This document shows, in pieces, positions 48,228 through 60,630 of a stretch of DNA of 64,000 bases. Position 1 is the first letter of the stretch; the number at the start of each line of letters is the position of its first letter. The DNA is from Pyricularia pennisetigena (Eukaryota; Ascomycota; Sordariomycetes; Magnaporthales; Pyriculariaceae): contig NW_021940918.1 of assembly GCF_004337985.1 (NCBI RefSeq), positions 434,001 through 498,000 on the forward strand, given 5' to 3'. The position numbers and the translations under genes were made by a program. Below the pieces are notes generated by a model. It saw only the letters and a program-made list of their open reading frames with translations. It made no database searches and was not told the DNA's origin.

Positions 48228-49688
48228 ATGCCAATATCGGACCATCCCAAAGCATATGGCACAGCCGCCCTGATGGCTGCCTTCGCCGTCGGTATTGCCG
48301 TGACGCTCGGCTTTCAAGATTTCTATCCTTATTGGGAGGGGCGGTACAGCCGACGGAAAAGAGGAGGAGGCGACGTGACAGGCTACGGTGATGGCTTCAA
48401 CGATTCCCAATCCCAGGCGACCCTCTTGGAGAGACAGCGAGCCGCTAGAAGGCGCCGGTCTACACTCCTCTCGAGTATCGGAGCCGGTCCGGTGCTACTG
48501 CAGGACCACGAGTCAGACCCAGGTGGTGACCCGGGCTCGTCACAACCAGATATCCGCGACGGCATCGAGGCCTGCATCGGCAACACGCCAATGATCAAGA
48601 TCCGAAGCCTCTCCGAGGCGACGGGCTGCACGATCCTCGCCAAGGCAGAGTTCCTCAACGGCGCCGGCGGCAGCCCCAAGGACCGCGTGGCTCTCAACAT
48701 GATCCTGACGGCCGAGGAGAGCGGCCACCTGGTCCCGGGCCGCGGCGACACCATCTACGAGGGCACCGTGGGCAGCACCGGCATCAGCCTGGCCATGCTG
48801 GCGCGCGCCCGCGGCTACCGCTGCCACATCTGCATGCCCGACGACGTGGCCCGCGAAAAGTCGGACCTGCTGCTGCACCTGGGCGCCACCGTCGAGCGCG
48901 TCCCCGTCGCGCCCATCACCGACAAGCGTCACTTTGTCAACCTGGCCAGGAGCCGAGCCGAGGCCCACACGGCCGCCGCCGACGACGACAGCGTCGGCTT
49001 CTTCGCCGGCCAGTTTGAGAACCCGGCCAACTGGCAGGCGCACTTGAACACCACGGGCCCCGAGATCGTCGAGCAGACGGGCGGCCGCGTCGACGCCTTT
49101 GTGGCCGGCGCCGGCACCGGCGGCACCATGGCCGGCGTCGCCGTCTTCTTGAAGGAGGAGGCCCGCATGCACGCCACCCGCGTGGTGCTGGCCGATCCGC
49201 AGGGCAGCGGGCTTTACAACAAGGTGCTCAACGGCGTCATGTACTCGCCGTCGGAGCGCGAGGGCACGCGGCGGAGGCAGCAGGTCGACTCGGTCGTCGA
49301 GGGCATCGGGCTGAAGTGGGTGACGGGTAACTTTGAGCGCGGGAGGGAGCTGGTGGACGACGCCGTGCGCATCACCGACGAGCAGGCCTGCGCCATGGCC
49401 CGGTGGCTGGTCGAGCACGACGGCATCTTTGCCGGCAGCAGCAGCGCCGTCAACTGCGCCGCCGCCGTCGTCACCGCCATGCGCATGCCCAGGGGCAGCC
49501 ACGTCGTCACCATCCTGTGCGACTCTGGCTCGAGGCACCTCAGCCGCTTCTACAAGCAGGTGGCCGACTTGGGACTCGAGGGCGACGTGCGCAAGGAGGG
49601 CGCCGAGGGCGGCGCGAGGCCGAGCAGCCCCGAGGATCTACTCGCTTTGCTTGGCCTCAAGCCTCGAGAAGATTCACACCAACTCTGA
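48228..49688 (+). CDS. Cysteine synthase-like PLP enzyme with N-terminal membrane anchor (MCY1-like)
   Basis: Single exon, 486 residues. It starts MPISDHPKAYGTAALMAAFA; a hydrophobic segment at about 11-28 is followed by a basic linker, as in the membrane-anchored fungal cysteine synthase homologues (yeast Mcy1, mitochondrial outer membrane). The fold type II PLP domain starts at about 112: IEACIGNTPMIKIRSL, the Schiff-base lysine in GAGGSPKDRVALNM (Lys151), the phosphate loop TVGSTGIS, AGAGTGGTMAGVAVFL, and a C-terminal GSSSAVN. The usual motif is GGSVKDR; here Val is Pro. O-acetylserine sulfhydrylase activity is a family possibility, but Mcy1-type proteins are not the main cysteine synthase. 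Third codon positions are almost all G or C, clearly more biased than in neighbouring genes. It is intronless. Confidence 0.88.
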   Translation: MPISDHPKAYGTAALMAAFAVGIAVTLGFQDFYPYWEGRYSRRKRGGGDVTGYGDGFNDSQSQATLLERQRAARRRRSTLLSSIGAGPVLLQDHESDPGGDPGSSQPDIRDGIEACIGNTPMIKIRSLSEATGCTILAKAEFLNGAGGSPKDRVALNMILTAEESGHLVPGRGDTIYEGTVGSTGISLAMLARARGYRCHICMPDDVAREKSDLLLHLGATVERVPVAPITDKRHFVNLARSRAEAHTAAADDDSVGFFAGQFENPANWQAHLNTTGPEIVEQTGGRVDAFVAGAGTGGTMAGVAVFLKEEARMHATRVVLADPQGSGLYNKVLNGVMYSPSEREGTRRRQQVDSVVEGIGLKWVTGNFERGRELVDDAVRITDEQACAMARWLVEHDGIFAGSSSAVNCAAAVVTAMRMPRGSHVVTILCDSGSRHLSRFYKQVADLGLEGDVRKEGAEGGARPSSPEDLLALLGLKPREDSHQL

Positions 49689-50301
49689 ACACCAAGAAAA
49701 CGTCTCCCTCCCCCAAAACGCTCGTTGTAATGATAGCCGACCCGGCAAAAACAAGTTGATCTTGTCAACAATCTAGCAAATCTGGTTACGTCATTTTGTC
49801 GGCAAGTAAAATAAAGGTACTTAGCCAGCTGGATATAAGACGCTCAGTAAACGGGGGAAAAAAAGCCAGATCTAAAATGCATGATGCGCCGGACCCTTTC
49901 GCCACCCCCATAGCCTTGACTAAAAGAAGAATAAGAAATTATAATGGTAAATAAAACGTAAAACAGAGTACTCTTGACACCTTGCTATATTTTTTTTTCC
50001 TTTCTCTCTTTTTTCTTTTTCACCCAACCCAAATGGTCTCCCGATAATCCAGTGCTGCACAACTTCTATAACTGATTGCAAACATGGGGGGGAAAAAACC
50101 AGTGGAATTTATAAGAACAATCATCAATTCGACATGAAGCCAGTCCTTCGGTTAGTACTTGCTTGTCAGAGTCAAGGTGCCACGTTTGCTGTTCAACGAA
50201 TCGTGATAGCACTTTCACCTATCCTCCAGCCGGGGTATCGGGGACCTCTACAAGTCCCATAGCTAGTAAACAACGATGCGGACTGGCGCCATGCCTCCTC
50301 T
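49689..50301. other. Convergent spacer MCY1-like / TFIIS
   Basis: 613 bases between convergent gene ends. No gene is visible. T-rich around 49987-50018. Confidence 0.45.
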
Positions 50302-51453
50302 TCAAGAAAACTGCATATGAAGAAAAAAAAAATCCGTGTCAGATACTTGTAAAGGATCGCGTTAGGAAAAAAAAAACCAGGCACGAATAAAAATCAAAAC
50401 TCACCTTCCACCGATTTCCACACACGGTGCATTCACAAAACGTCGTCATAGGCTCATCAGCACTCCTGGTCTGTGCCTGCGTGTAGCTGACCTTCTTCTG
50501 CTTGCACTTGCTGCACTCGAGCGCATCGCTGATGGATCTCTCGGCCATGGGCACCTGTGCCTTCTTCATGTTCTCCTTGGCCAGCTCCTCCTCCTGCTTA
50601 CGCAGGTCGGACGACTTGAGCTCGTCAGATGTCATTACGACAAACTTGGCAGCAGCAATATCGCCAGAGAAGACGCGCTTTGCCAGGTCCCGGTTGGACT
50701 TGAGATTGGAGAAGAGGGAGCGCATCTTGCTCCTGTAGTCGGCCGTGTCGCCCTTGTAGGCCACGAAGGCGGCCTGCTCGATCTCGACCGACTTGGCCAG
50801 GATCGCGTCGATGGGCGCGTACGACTTGAACGCCAGCCCGTTATATATCAAGCCAATAATATTGTCTCGCGTCGTGTTACCGGTACGATTCTTGTCTACC
50901 TTGTCCGCGTCCCAGCGTCGCTTCGAGGCATCGCCCGTCCACGGCTTGCTGCCGTTGCCGCTTCCCAGCGGCCTGGACGCCGCAGCCGGCGAGGGTGCGT
51001 TCATGCTGGTCGGTGACGACGCGGCAGCGGGTGACGAGGCGCCGGCGGCACCTCCCGCCCGTTTGCGCTTCTCCGCTTCAACCGACTTCTTCCATTTGGT
51101 GACCACCTCCGCGGCGACGCGCGCGATGCTCTTATCCGAATTTGATCGTAGCTTGCCAACCACCACGCCTGCTTTGGTCGCCTGCGAGGAGATACAGAAG
51201 TCTAGTTAGCGGAGAAGACGCGGTGGCCCAAACTGGCTAGGAGTAATGAGGTTTTCTCGCGTTCCGAGATGGTATGAAGGCGATCAAGTATTAGAACAAA
51301 GGGGAACAAAAACGCAGGATTTACCCTCAGACTGTCCTCAGATGGCGTCGCCTTTTTCAGGTTCTCGAGCATGCGAATGATGGTCTCCTGCGTCTCGTTT
51401 CCTACGGCTTTGACGAGCTCCTTGATGGAGCGCTGCAGTTCCTTGTCATCCAT
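50302..51453 (-). CDS. DST1: Transcription elongation factor TFIIS
   Basis: Three coding exons in transcript order: 51453-51325, 51181-50405 and 50310-50302, giving 304 residues. TFIIS rescues arrested RNA polymerase II by stimulating cleavage of the nascent RNA. Domain I (LW) starts MDDKELQRSIKELVKAVG and continues past the first splice as ATKAGVVVGKLRS. An Ala/Ser/Pro linker leads to domain II (TRDNIIGLIYNGLAF, YRSKMRSLFSNLK). The C-terminal zinc ribbon is CSKCKQKKVSYTQAQTRSAD, with the catalytic Asp-Glu pair in RSADEP, and then CTVCGNRW. The last coding exon is only 9 nt and supplies Phe, Ser and the stop, giving the canonical RWKFS ending. The donor GTGAGT at 50404 and acceptor ATGCAG before 50310 support it. 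Reading on without splicing instead adds a foreign 18-residue tail. Confidence 0.92.
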
Positions 51454-52409
51454 GATTTACAGACGCCGGTCGATGCGACTGTTTTCCACGATTGCCAGCA
51501 CGAGGCGGGGGATTTGACAGTGGCGGCGCGCGCTGTCGGGGGTCGCGTGGTGTTTGGGCAAACGGTGGGCCGATCGCAACAAAGGTTTGGTTTTGATTTG
51601 TACGGCGGTAACTAAACCCAGTCGTCGCTTTGGGGGGGTTTTTCGGTTTGTGGCGGCTGGTCGATTGAATCCGGGGCTCGGTCGTAGAAAGGTCGATAGC
51701 TCAGTTTTCAATTTGGCTGTTAAAACGGCGATGGAGTTTATTCCTGATCGGGAGAAACTACAGCTGATTGGGTCTTTGGCGATTTGTTGAAGAAACGCGA
51801 GCACGTCGGACGCGGGGACTTTGTTTCGAGTGTTTCCCCGAGGGTGGTTTTTATTTTTATTTTTATTTTTTTTTGGAGATCAGAGCCGCAAGAACTGATA
51901 GAACGGTTTCATGAGGGTTGAGCCGCGTGTTGACTGTGAGCTCAGCGCGGGAACTACTTAATTAAACCCTTTCGCAGATGCTCCCTCTGAGCTTTCCTTA
52001 CGATCGTGACTGTGTCGTGCTTGCCTCATCACGAACAAAGCATTAGCAAGGGGTTCCCTGTAAGTCGTTACCTACCCCACAGTTAGCTGGTTACCCCAGC
52101 CTGGTATAGGGTAGGCAGTGACTACAAACCTTTATCACGACCAGATGTACATCGGCTATTGCCCAGATGCGATACAACAGACTAGATACTCTTTCCTATG
52201 CCATCAAAAATGCTAAAGTATTTGTATCGCACAATGTAATTATTAGGCATTAGGCAGCTGTATTACAGCATCTGTCCAAGTCTAAATACAACAAAGTTAT
52301 ATAGTACATGCTTTCTTGAGTGGAAGAATAAAATTACATGTTTGACAGTACAATAATTTTGTACAAGCTGCCGTCCTCGGGAGGGAGTCCTGTTCCGCCA
52401 AGCTCAAGG
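51454..52409 (-). promoter_or_regulatory. TFIIS promoter / MSD1 3' spacer
   Basis: 956 bases between two minus-strand genes. No gene is recognised. The 51454-51800 part is the likely TFIIS promoter; the right half is AT-rich and likely the MSD1 3' region. A T-rich run lies near 51847-51874. Confidence 0.4.
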
Positions 52410-54860
52410 TCAGGACTTTACAGACTTTCCATCCCTCAGCCTCAGGTGATAAGTCTCAAGCTGCTCCTCAGTCATGAAGCTCGGGCTCCCGGCAAAAGGT
52501 TCTTCGCCCTTCATAGACTTGGGGAACGCAATGACGTCCCTGACCGACCCGGTGCCGCTCAGCATGGCCACGAGGCGATCGAAGCCTAGTGCGAAGCCGG
52601 CATGCGGTGGACAGCCGGCCCTCAGCGCCTCGAGCAGGTGGCGGAACTGCGCGACGCCGGCGTCGGTCATCTTGAGGATGCTGCGAAACACAAACTCTTG
52701 CACGTGAGCCACGTGGATACGTCGGCTGCCGCCTCCAAGTTCGCAGCCGTTTAGCACGAGGTCATAGTGGTCCGCCTTGGCCCGCAGCGGGTCCGTAGCC
52801 AGGAGCTCAAAGTCCTGGGAAGTAAGCGGCGCCGTGAAGGGATGGTGCGTTGACGAGAAGCCTGCCGAGCCGCCCTGGCCAGGGTCCGTCGTGCCCTCAT
52901 TGGCCGGGGTGAACAGGGGAAAGCCCGTAACCCAAAGGAACTTGAAGGATGGGTCCGCAGCCATGTAGCCAGCGGCCACGGCCTCGTTGTAGATAAGAGA
53001 GCGAAGGGTGCCGAGGGCGGTGGATCCTCCCTCGAAGGGGCGGTTTTGACGGGCTTGCAGGACGAGCACGTCACCATCTTGCATATCGGACGTCAGTTTC
53101 TCTGCGGCCTCAAAGCCGAGAGACGAGAAGCCGTTCAGAGGCCTGCTGGAGTCATGCACTAGTATTGCAGGCTCGCCGTCGGGATTGCGGTTGAGACCAA
53201 GGGGGAGGTTAGACAGGATCTTGCTGAAAAACTTGTGGTATTCTCGTGGGGAGCCCCCATCAAGTGTACACCGCCAGCAATCAATGATTGGGTTATCGAT
53301 TTCTGAGATCATGCTGACAAACTGAGCTGGCAGCACATGGTCCACCCGCTCAATCTATGATCTGGTTAGTCTTGGTGGGCTCTTTGGTTTGTTGGAACAA
53401 AAGAGCTATACGTACCTGGCCTGGTATCCTCAGATCAGGTTTGTCGGATCCGTACATCGACATGACGTCTTGGTAGGACATGCGTGGAAACGGCCCATCA
53501 TCGATGGAAGGGAAGTCTCGGACACTTTCGTCAGAGCTGGCTCGTTTCGTACGCTGTCTGTCACGGCTGACAGGATGCCAGCCATCCGTACCAACAGCTT
53601 GAACGAAATTCGCGGCGATATTGGTGTATAGTTGTTTCATGAGCATTTCGACAGTCCGCATCACATCCTCGCCCGTTGCGAATGACATCTCCATGTCCAA
53701 CTATGATTCCAAAACAAAACAAAAAGGTTAGAAATCAAGCCTCGGTATCAAAATTACAAAGCTTCCAGGACTCATATGCATATATTCCATGCTTACCTGC
53801 GTAAACTCAGGTTGTCTGTCCGCTCTGAGATCCTCATCTCGGAAGCATCGCGCAAACTGAAAGTAGCCACCAAAGCCAGCAGCCATAAGCGTCTGCTTAT
53901 ACTGTTGGGGGCTCTGTGGTAGAGCGTATGCGAGCCCCGGCCGCCTTGTTGGCACCAGAAACTCGCGGGCTCCTTCAGGAGTCGATTTGAAGAGGATGGG
54001 AGTCTCAACCTCGGCCAAGTTTTCCTTCTCCAGACACGAGGTTACGCTCGACTTGACATGTTGACGAAACCTCATCCTATCTCTCAGAGCATCAGAAAAC
54101 CGAAGCTGGAGATGCCGAGCCGTAGCTGGGAACTGAACTCCCTCAGACACAATGATGTCTTTGGGCCAGGGGTTGAGGGCCTGGATGGAGACGAGTTCAA
54201 GTTCCACTTCTTCCAAGCCAGGTGGGAATCTGCCGCCAGCAGATGATGATGATGATGATGATGGCGTCGAACCGGCGTTTCCGCCATCTTTCAGGCTGGA
54301 CACGTGAGCGGTGACGGCAACGGAGCTCCATGCGGGCACCGACTTGAGCTGCTGGTGAGCAAGGTGTGCGGGCGAGTCCTTTTCAGACCATTCAGACTTG
54401 AGCTGCAGTCTCGGTCCATTGTCAACCACGATGTCGACAAAACTAAGACGCGAAGATCTGTCACGACGCTTCTGCAGAAAGCCGTGCACTGTAACCTTTT
54501 GGCCGACCTGAAAGTCGGCAGCCAGCGAGGCTGGCGGGAAATGAACTGAAAATAGCAAAAATAACGTTCAGCCTTTTCATTCTTTCTCGTCTACAATCTT
54601 CGTCCCTGGTCATGAATGGAGGTTCAGCTGATTTACGCACAGAATTTCTTGTACTCGTCCCAGCTCTGACCAAACTCTGCACTGGGGTCCAACGACGACG
54701 ATGTGCTGCTATACGCTGTCTTTTGTTGCCTATTTGAAAATCTGCTCCTGGCTGATGGAAGTTGACAGACAGTACATCGTGCTGAAGAGCCAAGCAGCTG
54801 GCATGGAATAGACCTTGCAAGTCTTGGTATGCATCGTGATCTCAACGCGTGCAAAGACAT
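52410..54860 (-). CDS. MSD1: Mitochondrial aspartyl-tRNA synthetase
   Basis: Four exons in transcript order: 54860-54641, 54545-53797, 53700-53416 and 53354-52410, giving 732 residues. The N-terminus [20 protein letters not shown] plus further Arg/Ser-rich sequence is a mitochondrial presequence. An OB-fold anticodon-binding domain follows ([20 protein letters not shown]). The class II core shows [20 protein letters not shown], motif 2 [20 protein letters not shown], the bacterial-type GAD insertion domain, THHPFTAP and motif 3 [15 protein letters not shown]. The bacterial-type insertion marks the organellar rather than the cytosolic enzyme. A Ser run is coded by a GAT repeat at 54242-54263. 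All three splices are confirmed by conserved sequence across the joins ([32 protein letters not shown]). Confidence 0.93.
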
Positions 54861-57800
54861 GGCCGCAGCCCACCCAAGTGAAACTCGTGATAGAGCCAGA
54901 AAGCAGCGACCCTGCCTCTCGGATTACACCAGAACAAGAAATATTCCGGCTTTTGGTCAGCCTCCGAATCAACAGCTGAGTATGAGAAGCATTTGATTAT
55001 ATGCAGGAGGCGAGTTATGTGGCCTAAGCAGCTGATGTAGAAGAATATAAATCCACGAACAGGTGGTTTTTAAGATTACTGCGTAACACTTTTTGTTTTC
55101 AGCTATTCCAGCTTGAAGCAGTTACCCGTACTTTGAGTCTTGCTGCAAAATTGGGTGAACCATTACCCACAAACAAGGGTCTCTCTCAGTTCCTTGCTGT
55201 CTGCCCCACATGCTACCAGCAGGCACCCCGGCCGCTACCGAAGGCGGTGAACATAAATTGGTGGGCCTGATGGCGGCAGAAAAAAAGATCCGCCAAATTT
55301 CTTTGCTATATGGAGCTTCGAAATCGGCTCAAAATTTGTTTCTTCTTTTCTTCTTCTCCTCATCCTTCCACTTCAAAACAATGTATGTCTATATCCTTGA
55401 CGAAAACACAACCCAATTCCAAAGTTGACACTGCTAACGTATTACCTGCGATCAGATGATGAAAGCCAGCGTGTTTTTATGATGTGCCCCGGGCCTTTGA
55501 TCTATTCGTGCTCTCCCACTTGATGGGCTTAAGGGCTGGATAGTGACGGGTTTCCTGGTGGTCATGAAATAAGCGTTCGACACACTCGACCTTGTTTTAC
55601 ATCGGACGCAATGAAGGCAACTCTGATCCTTATTGAAGTTGGATAGAAGGCCTTGGGACGAATATTCATGTTAGAGCAAGTGCTCATGTATACTTTCCAA
55701 CACATGCTGCACCTATTGTTCGTCTAACCCCCCGCATTACAGCCCAATGATACTTGTCTTTCCACGAACATGCTGGAATCTGGGCGTTGTCCCAGCGTTT
55801 CGAACTAGACATTTTCGCAGCTGCACGTCCCATTGTACGCAATTTAACTGCCCCATCAAGAACGGCCATTGCTGAAGGAAACCTCCTTGATCCCAAATTT
55901 GTTTGCAGTAACACGTCCAACAGTATTGGATACTCCACAGAATGAATGAATGTGTTTTCATCCTTTGTCCTCTTATTTCACGCTCATACGCGATGAAAGC
56001 GTTGGATTTCACGCACGGTTATCTATGCCAGGAGTACCACCACTCTATATAGGCAAGTAACTAGATTACCAAGAAGACTCGAAGCGGAGCCGATGTTTTC
56101 TGTCGACCAAGGTCTAGCGTCGGGCCGTGGCCGGGTCCATCTTTTCTGCCACATAAATATAACGCGTTGCATCTGGGGTTTATCTCGATAGAAGTCGCGA
56201 ATTACGGTGTAATCCCCATCTATCCTAGCCACTGTATTTATGTTTTTTTTTCTCTTCATTTTGGAAACGGCGTCGATGGTCAAGTGGCCATATTTTCAAG
56301 GAGATCTAACAGAGCCCTTGTCCCGAAATGGGTAGACGGGGAAGAGAGAAGATGGATAATGGTTAATAATATAGATGAAAAAGAAAAAGAAACAAACCTG
56401 TACAAAATAAAGACAGTTTATGTAACATATTTCCCAAAACTATACAAGGGTAGTCCAAGTAACAATGGTATAAATTTGTGTGTGGTGTTTTTATAACATA
56501 CGCATATGTTTATCCGCATGAATCGACGGCGTCGCCGATTCCAAAGCAACGACACGAGTCCAATTGCACTTTGCTTACATTCTCTCATAAGCGTTATATC
56601 GTCTCTTTCCTTGCGTCTGTAAATAGATAGACTACTGGCATGTCACACGAGGCTGATCCCTCTGGCTTGTGTTTCGTGCACGTTCATCGGAGGTCAAGTA
56701 GACAATCAAAGCTGTGACCCCCACCCTCCCATGAAAGCCGATACAAGGTTCTGTGCATTACCCTCAGGGCCTTTTAGATTCCCGAGGTCTCACTTTAGAA
56801 TTTTCAGATGGATACAAAGTCAAAGGGTCGGGGCCAATAGCCAAATTCAAACAAGAATACGGAAAACGTGCATGCGTCTTGGTCTTACAGTGCAATGCAA
56901 AATGCGATGCTTTGCGGCCCTGACTGACAGTGACATATTTGCGTTCGTCCATTGGTTTTCTGGCTGAAACGATGGGACGACTGGGAAAGAATTGGCGATG
57001 CAAAGTAACGTGACCCAGGTTCGGTTCATTCAGGTTGGCTAGATTGGGAGTCGGGCGGCAGCGTCGTCATCGAGGCTTGGCTTTGGGTTGTAAGAGAGTG
57101 CGTTCGTTCGCCCGCCAGGGACAGGTGTTTTGCCATCTGCATCCCAGCGGGATTTCCAGTTGCACGGGCAAAGCCCCACAGCGGACTCTTGGGAGGTATG
57201 AGCTGTCGGTGTTTTATTTGACTGTGTGAGGCTGGGATTTTCGCTGATTGGATCAGCTGTTTTCTCTACCAAATAGGCGGTGATTGATTGATTGCGGGCG
57301 ATTGAGTTGATTGATCGATTTAGGGTTGGTTGTAGGAGTTTCGGTACCTCACTGAGGGTCTGTTGCTCCGTACCGAGCCTGATAATCTGCGCTGCCAACA
57401 TTACCTTACATTACGTTCATGCTTTCTCCAGCGCCTACTGTCAATCACCCCCCGAAATAAGCAACTACCTACCACATCCCTGGCGCTATCTCGCCTCGAT
57501 TCAGACTCCCAAAACGTCAACGGCGCGGCAACCTCGGCCACTCTCTTTTTTTAATCAAGTTCACGACGTATTAATATCATTCGAAAAGTATAGCAATTAG
57601 GAAGGCTTGCGGTCATCAGCGAGCCCCCCCAATCGCCAAATCACACCCCAATTCCAGCGTCCTACTCCCTCTCCCCCCGTCCCGGTTCAACGGGGATCAC
57701 GATAAGCTCGAGCGATTCCTTGCCCATCACGCCCGTCACGCCCGCCCACGATTCGTGTTGGTGAAAAAAAAACAGGCCCCTGACAGCCAGCTCCACGGTT

Positions 57801-57962
57801 CACCCGTAGCGAGCCGTCCGATCAGGTTGATACCGCTCCCGCAATTTTGTAGACAAACGCAGCTAGCACCCTTTCACCCTCCGAAGCCACGGACGGACTG
57901 CTTGAAAGCGGCATAGAATCCACGCACGGCTGCTCCTCTGGGCTCGCGCAGCTGCGCCTAAG
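54861..57962. promoter_or_regulatory. 3.1 kb gene-poor interval between MSD1 and the AP180 gene
   Basis: Divergent spacer with no supportable coding region: no frame above about 120 codons, none with a recognisable family, and no tRNA-like boxes. It is more AT-rich than the gene-dense parts. A GATT-rich stretch lies near 57281-57322. C-rich sequence at 57600-57960 probably belongs to the AP180 promoter and leader. Confidence 0.45.
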
Positions 57963-60213
57963 ATGGCGAGCTCATTCGAGAAGTCGGTCAAGGGCGCGAC
58001 CAAGATAAAGGTGGGGGTTTTTCTTTTATTTGGTTGATTGTATATGGAGGTCTGGAAAGGGAGGGGGAAGAGACAATGCGGACGGGGAAGCTCTTTCCCA
58101 GGGTGGCTTTTCTTGCGCGCTGAATGCGCCCATGCAACAAAAGCAAAACAAAAACGAGAACATAATAGCTGACTGTCTATGAACAACAGGCCGCGCCCCC
58201 GAAAACCAAGTACATCGAGCACATTCTGATCGCCACACACGCCGGAGAAGCTGGAGTTGGGGAGGTGTTCCGGGCGCTGCAGAACCGGCTGCGCGACTCG
58301 ACATGGACGGTTGTGTTCAAGAGTCTAATTACGGTGCACTTGATGATCAGGGAGGGCTCTCCGGATGTGACGCTGTCATACCTGGCCAGGCATAGGAGTA
58401 TGCTCGCTATCAGCATGTTCTCCGATGGTGAGTAATACTGTGAACAATATGCTAATTCGCAAATCAAGTCCCAGGCTTGGTGGTTGGGACGACATCATGC
58501 TGACTGCGCTCATGGCTCGATAGCCCAGACACAGGGACGCAACATCAGGCATTATGCCGAGTACCTTGAGGAGAGGGCTCGTGCATACAAGCACACGAGG
58601 GTCGACTGGGTTCGGGCAAAGGAGTCACGGCTCGAGAAGCTGACCATTGACAAGGGGCTGCTGAGGGAAACAGAGGTCGTGCAGCAGCAGCTGACGGCAC
58701 TCCTCAAGTGCAATGTGGGTTTCCCCTTTACAGCACTGCCATTGGGCGCATGCTGAAGAGGTCAGAACTAATGATGAGGCGCTTTACTTACAGGTCCTGG
58801 AAAACGACCCAGAGAACGAGATTACGATAACCGTTTTCAGGCTCCTGGTCCTGGATCTGCTTGCGCTGTTCCAAGTACTCAACCAAGCCATGATCAACAT
58901 ACTCGGTAAGTAGCAGTCCCCCCCACAGCGGTGCGGGGCCCTTCTCTGACTTCTCTACAGGTCACTTTTTCGAAATGTCAAAAGTCGACGCAGACAGAGC
59001 TATGGGGATCTACCGCGCCTTTACGCGACAGACAGACTATGTAGTGCAGTTCTTGAGCGTTGCAAGGCAGCACGAGCACCACACCAGGGTCGAGGTTCCT
59101 AAGCTGAGGCACGCCCCTGTGAATCTCGGCAGGCAACTCGAGGACTACTTGAAAGATCCGGACTTTGAGATAAACAGGAGGCAATACCTGGCAGAGCTCG
59201 AGGCCAAGAAGAACAAGCCATCTGGAGGCGGCAACGCCACAAAGAAATTTGGCGCGGGAGCTCAGGTGGCCAGCAAGACAACATCTAACCAGACATCGAC
59301 ACCAGCTGCAAACGGAACCGCCAAACAAGAACCTGCCGCGGCTACAAAAGCACCAGAACCAGACTTGATTGACTTTTTTGATTTTATCGAGCAAAAACAA
59401 GCACCAGCGCAGGCCCAGCCACAGTCCCAGGCCAATATGTCCCCCTGGGGTAGCCAGGCAGCACCGAACATGGGAGGCTTCCAGACGCAACCGACGGGGC
59501 AGCAGTTCCAAACCAACGGCTTCATCCCACAACAAACAGGCTTCCAAGCTACGAATCCGTTCCAACAACAAAACTTTGGAGCTTTCTCGCCGCAGCAACA
59601 ACCACAGTCTCCCCCACAGCAGCAGCAGATGATGCCTCAGTACACAGGGGCGGCTTTCGGTGGCATGTCGGCCCAGACTGGCTTCCAGCCAAGCGCCCTC
59701 GGATCAATCCCTCAGGACTCGGTGGCTTCGTTCCAAACCAACAATACTCTATCGGCCCTCAATCTTCAGACTGGTCAACAGCAAGTGACAAATCCGTTCC
59801 GCGCATCAATGATGATGACGGGCCAGCAGCCACAGATGACGGGCCAAATGCAGCAGCAATCGACCAACCCATTCGCCAGGCCACAGACCCAGGCCTCTCA
59901 GCAGCCGACACTCAGTGGCTCATCACCTTTCCAGTCACAGCCACCGGCGGCGGCGCCTTTGCAGCCCATGGCGACGGGAACGAACCCATTTGCGAGGAAC
60001 GGCACGTCGGGGATGCAAAGGCCAGCTACGAGCGCCGCGCTTGTTCCGCAGCCCACTGGAAGCACAAACCCCTTCAGGCAAAGTGCTTTCACAAATCACT
60101 CGACAGGCATGGGGTGGCAACAGCACCAGCAGCCCATCGGTGGAGGTCTGGACCAGTTCGAGACCATCCCAGTATTTCCCAGACCAACAACATCGAGTCC
60201 ATGGCAGAGTTGA
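57963..60213 (+). CDS. AP180/CALM-family clathrin adaptor (ANTH domain, NPF motifs)
   Basis: Five exons: 57963-58010, 58190-58427, 58524-58714, 58794-58905 and 58961-60213, giving 613 residues. The ANTH domain occupies about 1-265: MASSFEKSVKGATKIKAAPP with KTKYIEHILIATH (the PI(4,5)P2-binding Lys-rich N-terminus), STWTVVFKSLITVHLMIREG, and VLDLLALFQVLNQAMINILG. The rest is Gln/Pro-rich and disordered with five NPF tripeptides (TNPFQQ, TNPFRAS, TNPFARP, TNPFARN, TNPFRQS), which bind EH-domain proteins such as Ede1 and Pan1. An acidic DLIDFFDF element resembles a clathrin-box or AP2-type motif. It should act at the plasma membrane in early endocytosis, like yeast Yap1801/2. Four introns of 55-179 nt interrupt only the ANTH part; every join keeps frame and family sequence. 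Confidence 0.92.
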
Positions 60214-60630
60214 TCTTTTGTTTATATGATATTTATTCGCTTTTTACTTTGTCGTTCGCTCAGCGAGGCGTTCACCGAGGCAGTCGGTGAAGAAGGATTA
60301 CAGAAACGGGGCAAGGGCGAGGCTTTCATGTGCAAACGGACTGTTGTTAGGGATCATGTGTTGCCTACTCTAGTTGGGTCGGGGCTAAAAGAGAGCAACA
60401 TGCCAAGAATAAATATGTAATCACCGATTATTTGGGGGTCGTAGCATCTATCTAGTGAACGCCCACCGAACCTTGTTTATATGAACCATACCAGACGCCG
60501 TCGCTATTTTTTTCTTTTGACAAGAATATAACCATGAAAACCCAATAGAAAAAAAAAACAAAAAAAAACAGAAATAACCAAAGCCCCCCAAGGCAAGTCA
60601 ATCTATGGCGGATGTCGGGCTTGACACATC
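60214..60630. other. Convergent spacer AP180 / TFB3
   Basis: 417 bases between convergent stops. No gene is visible. A-rich with GAAA/CAAA runs near 60548-60572. Confidence 0.45.

Noticed and set aside
48540..49538. 332-codon minus-strand frame
   Set aside because: It is antisense to the cysteine-synthase-like gene. Extreme GC3 removes stops on the other strand; there is no domain.
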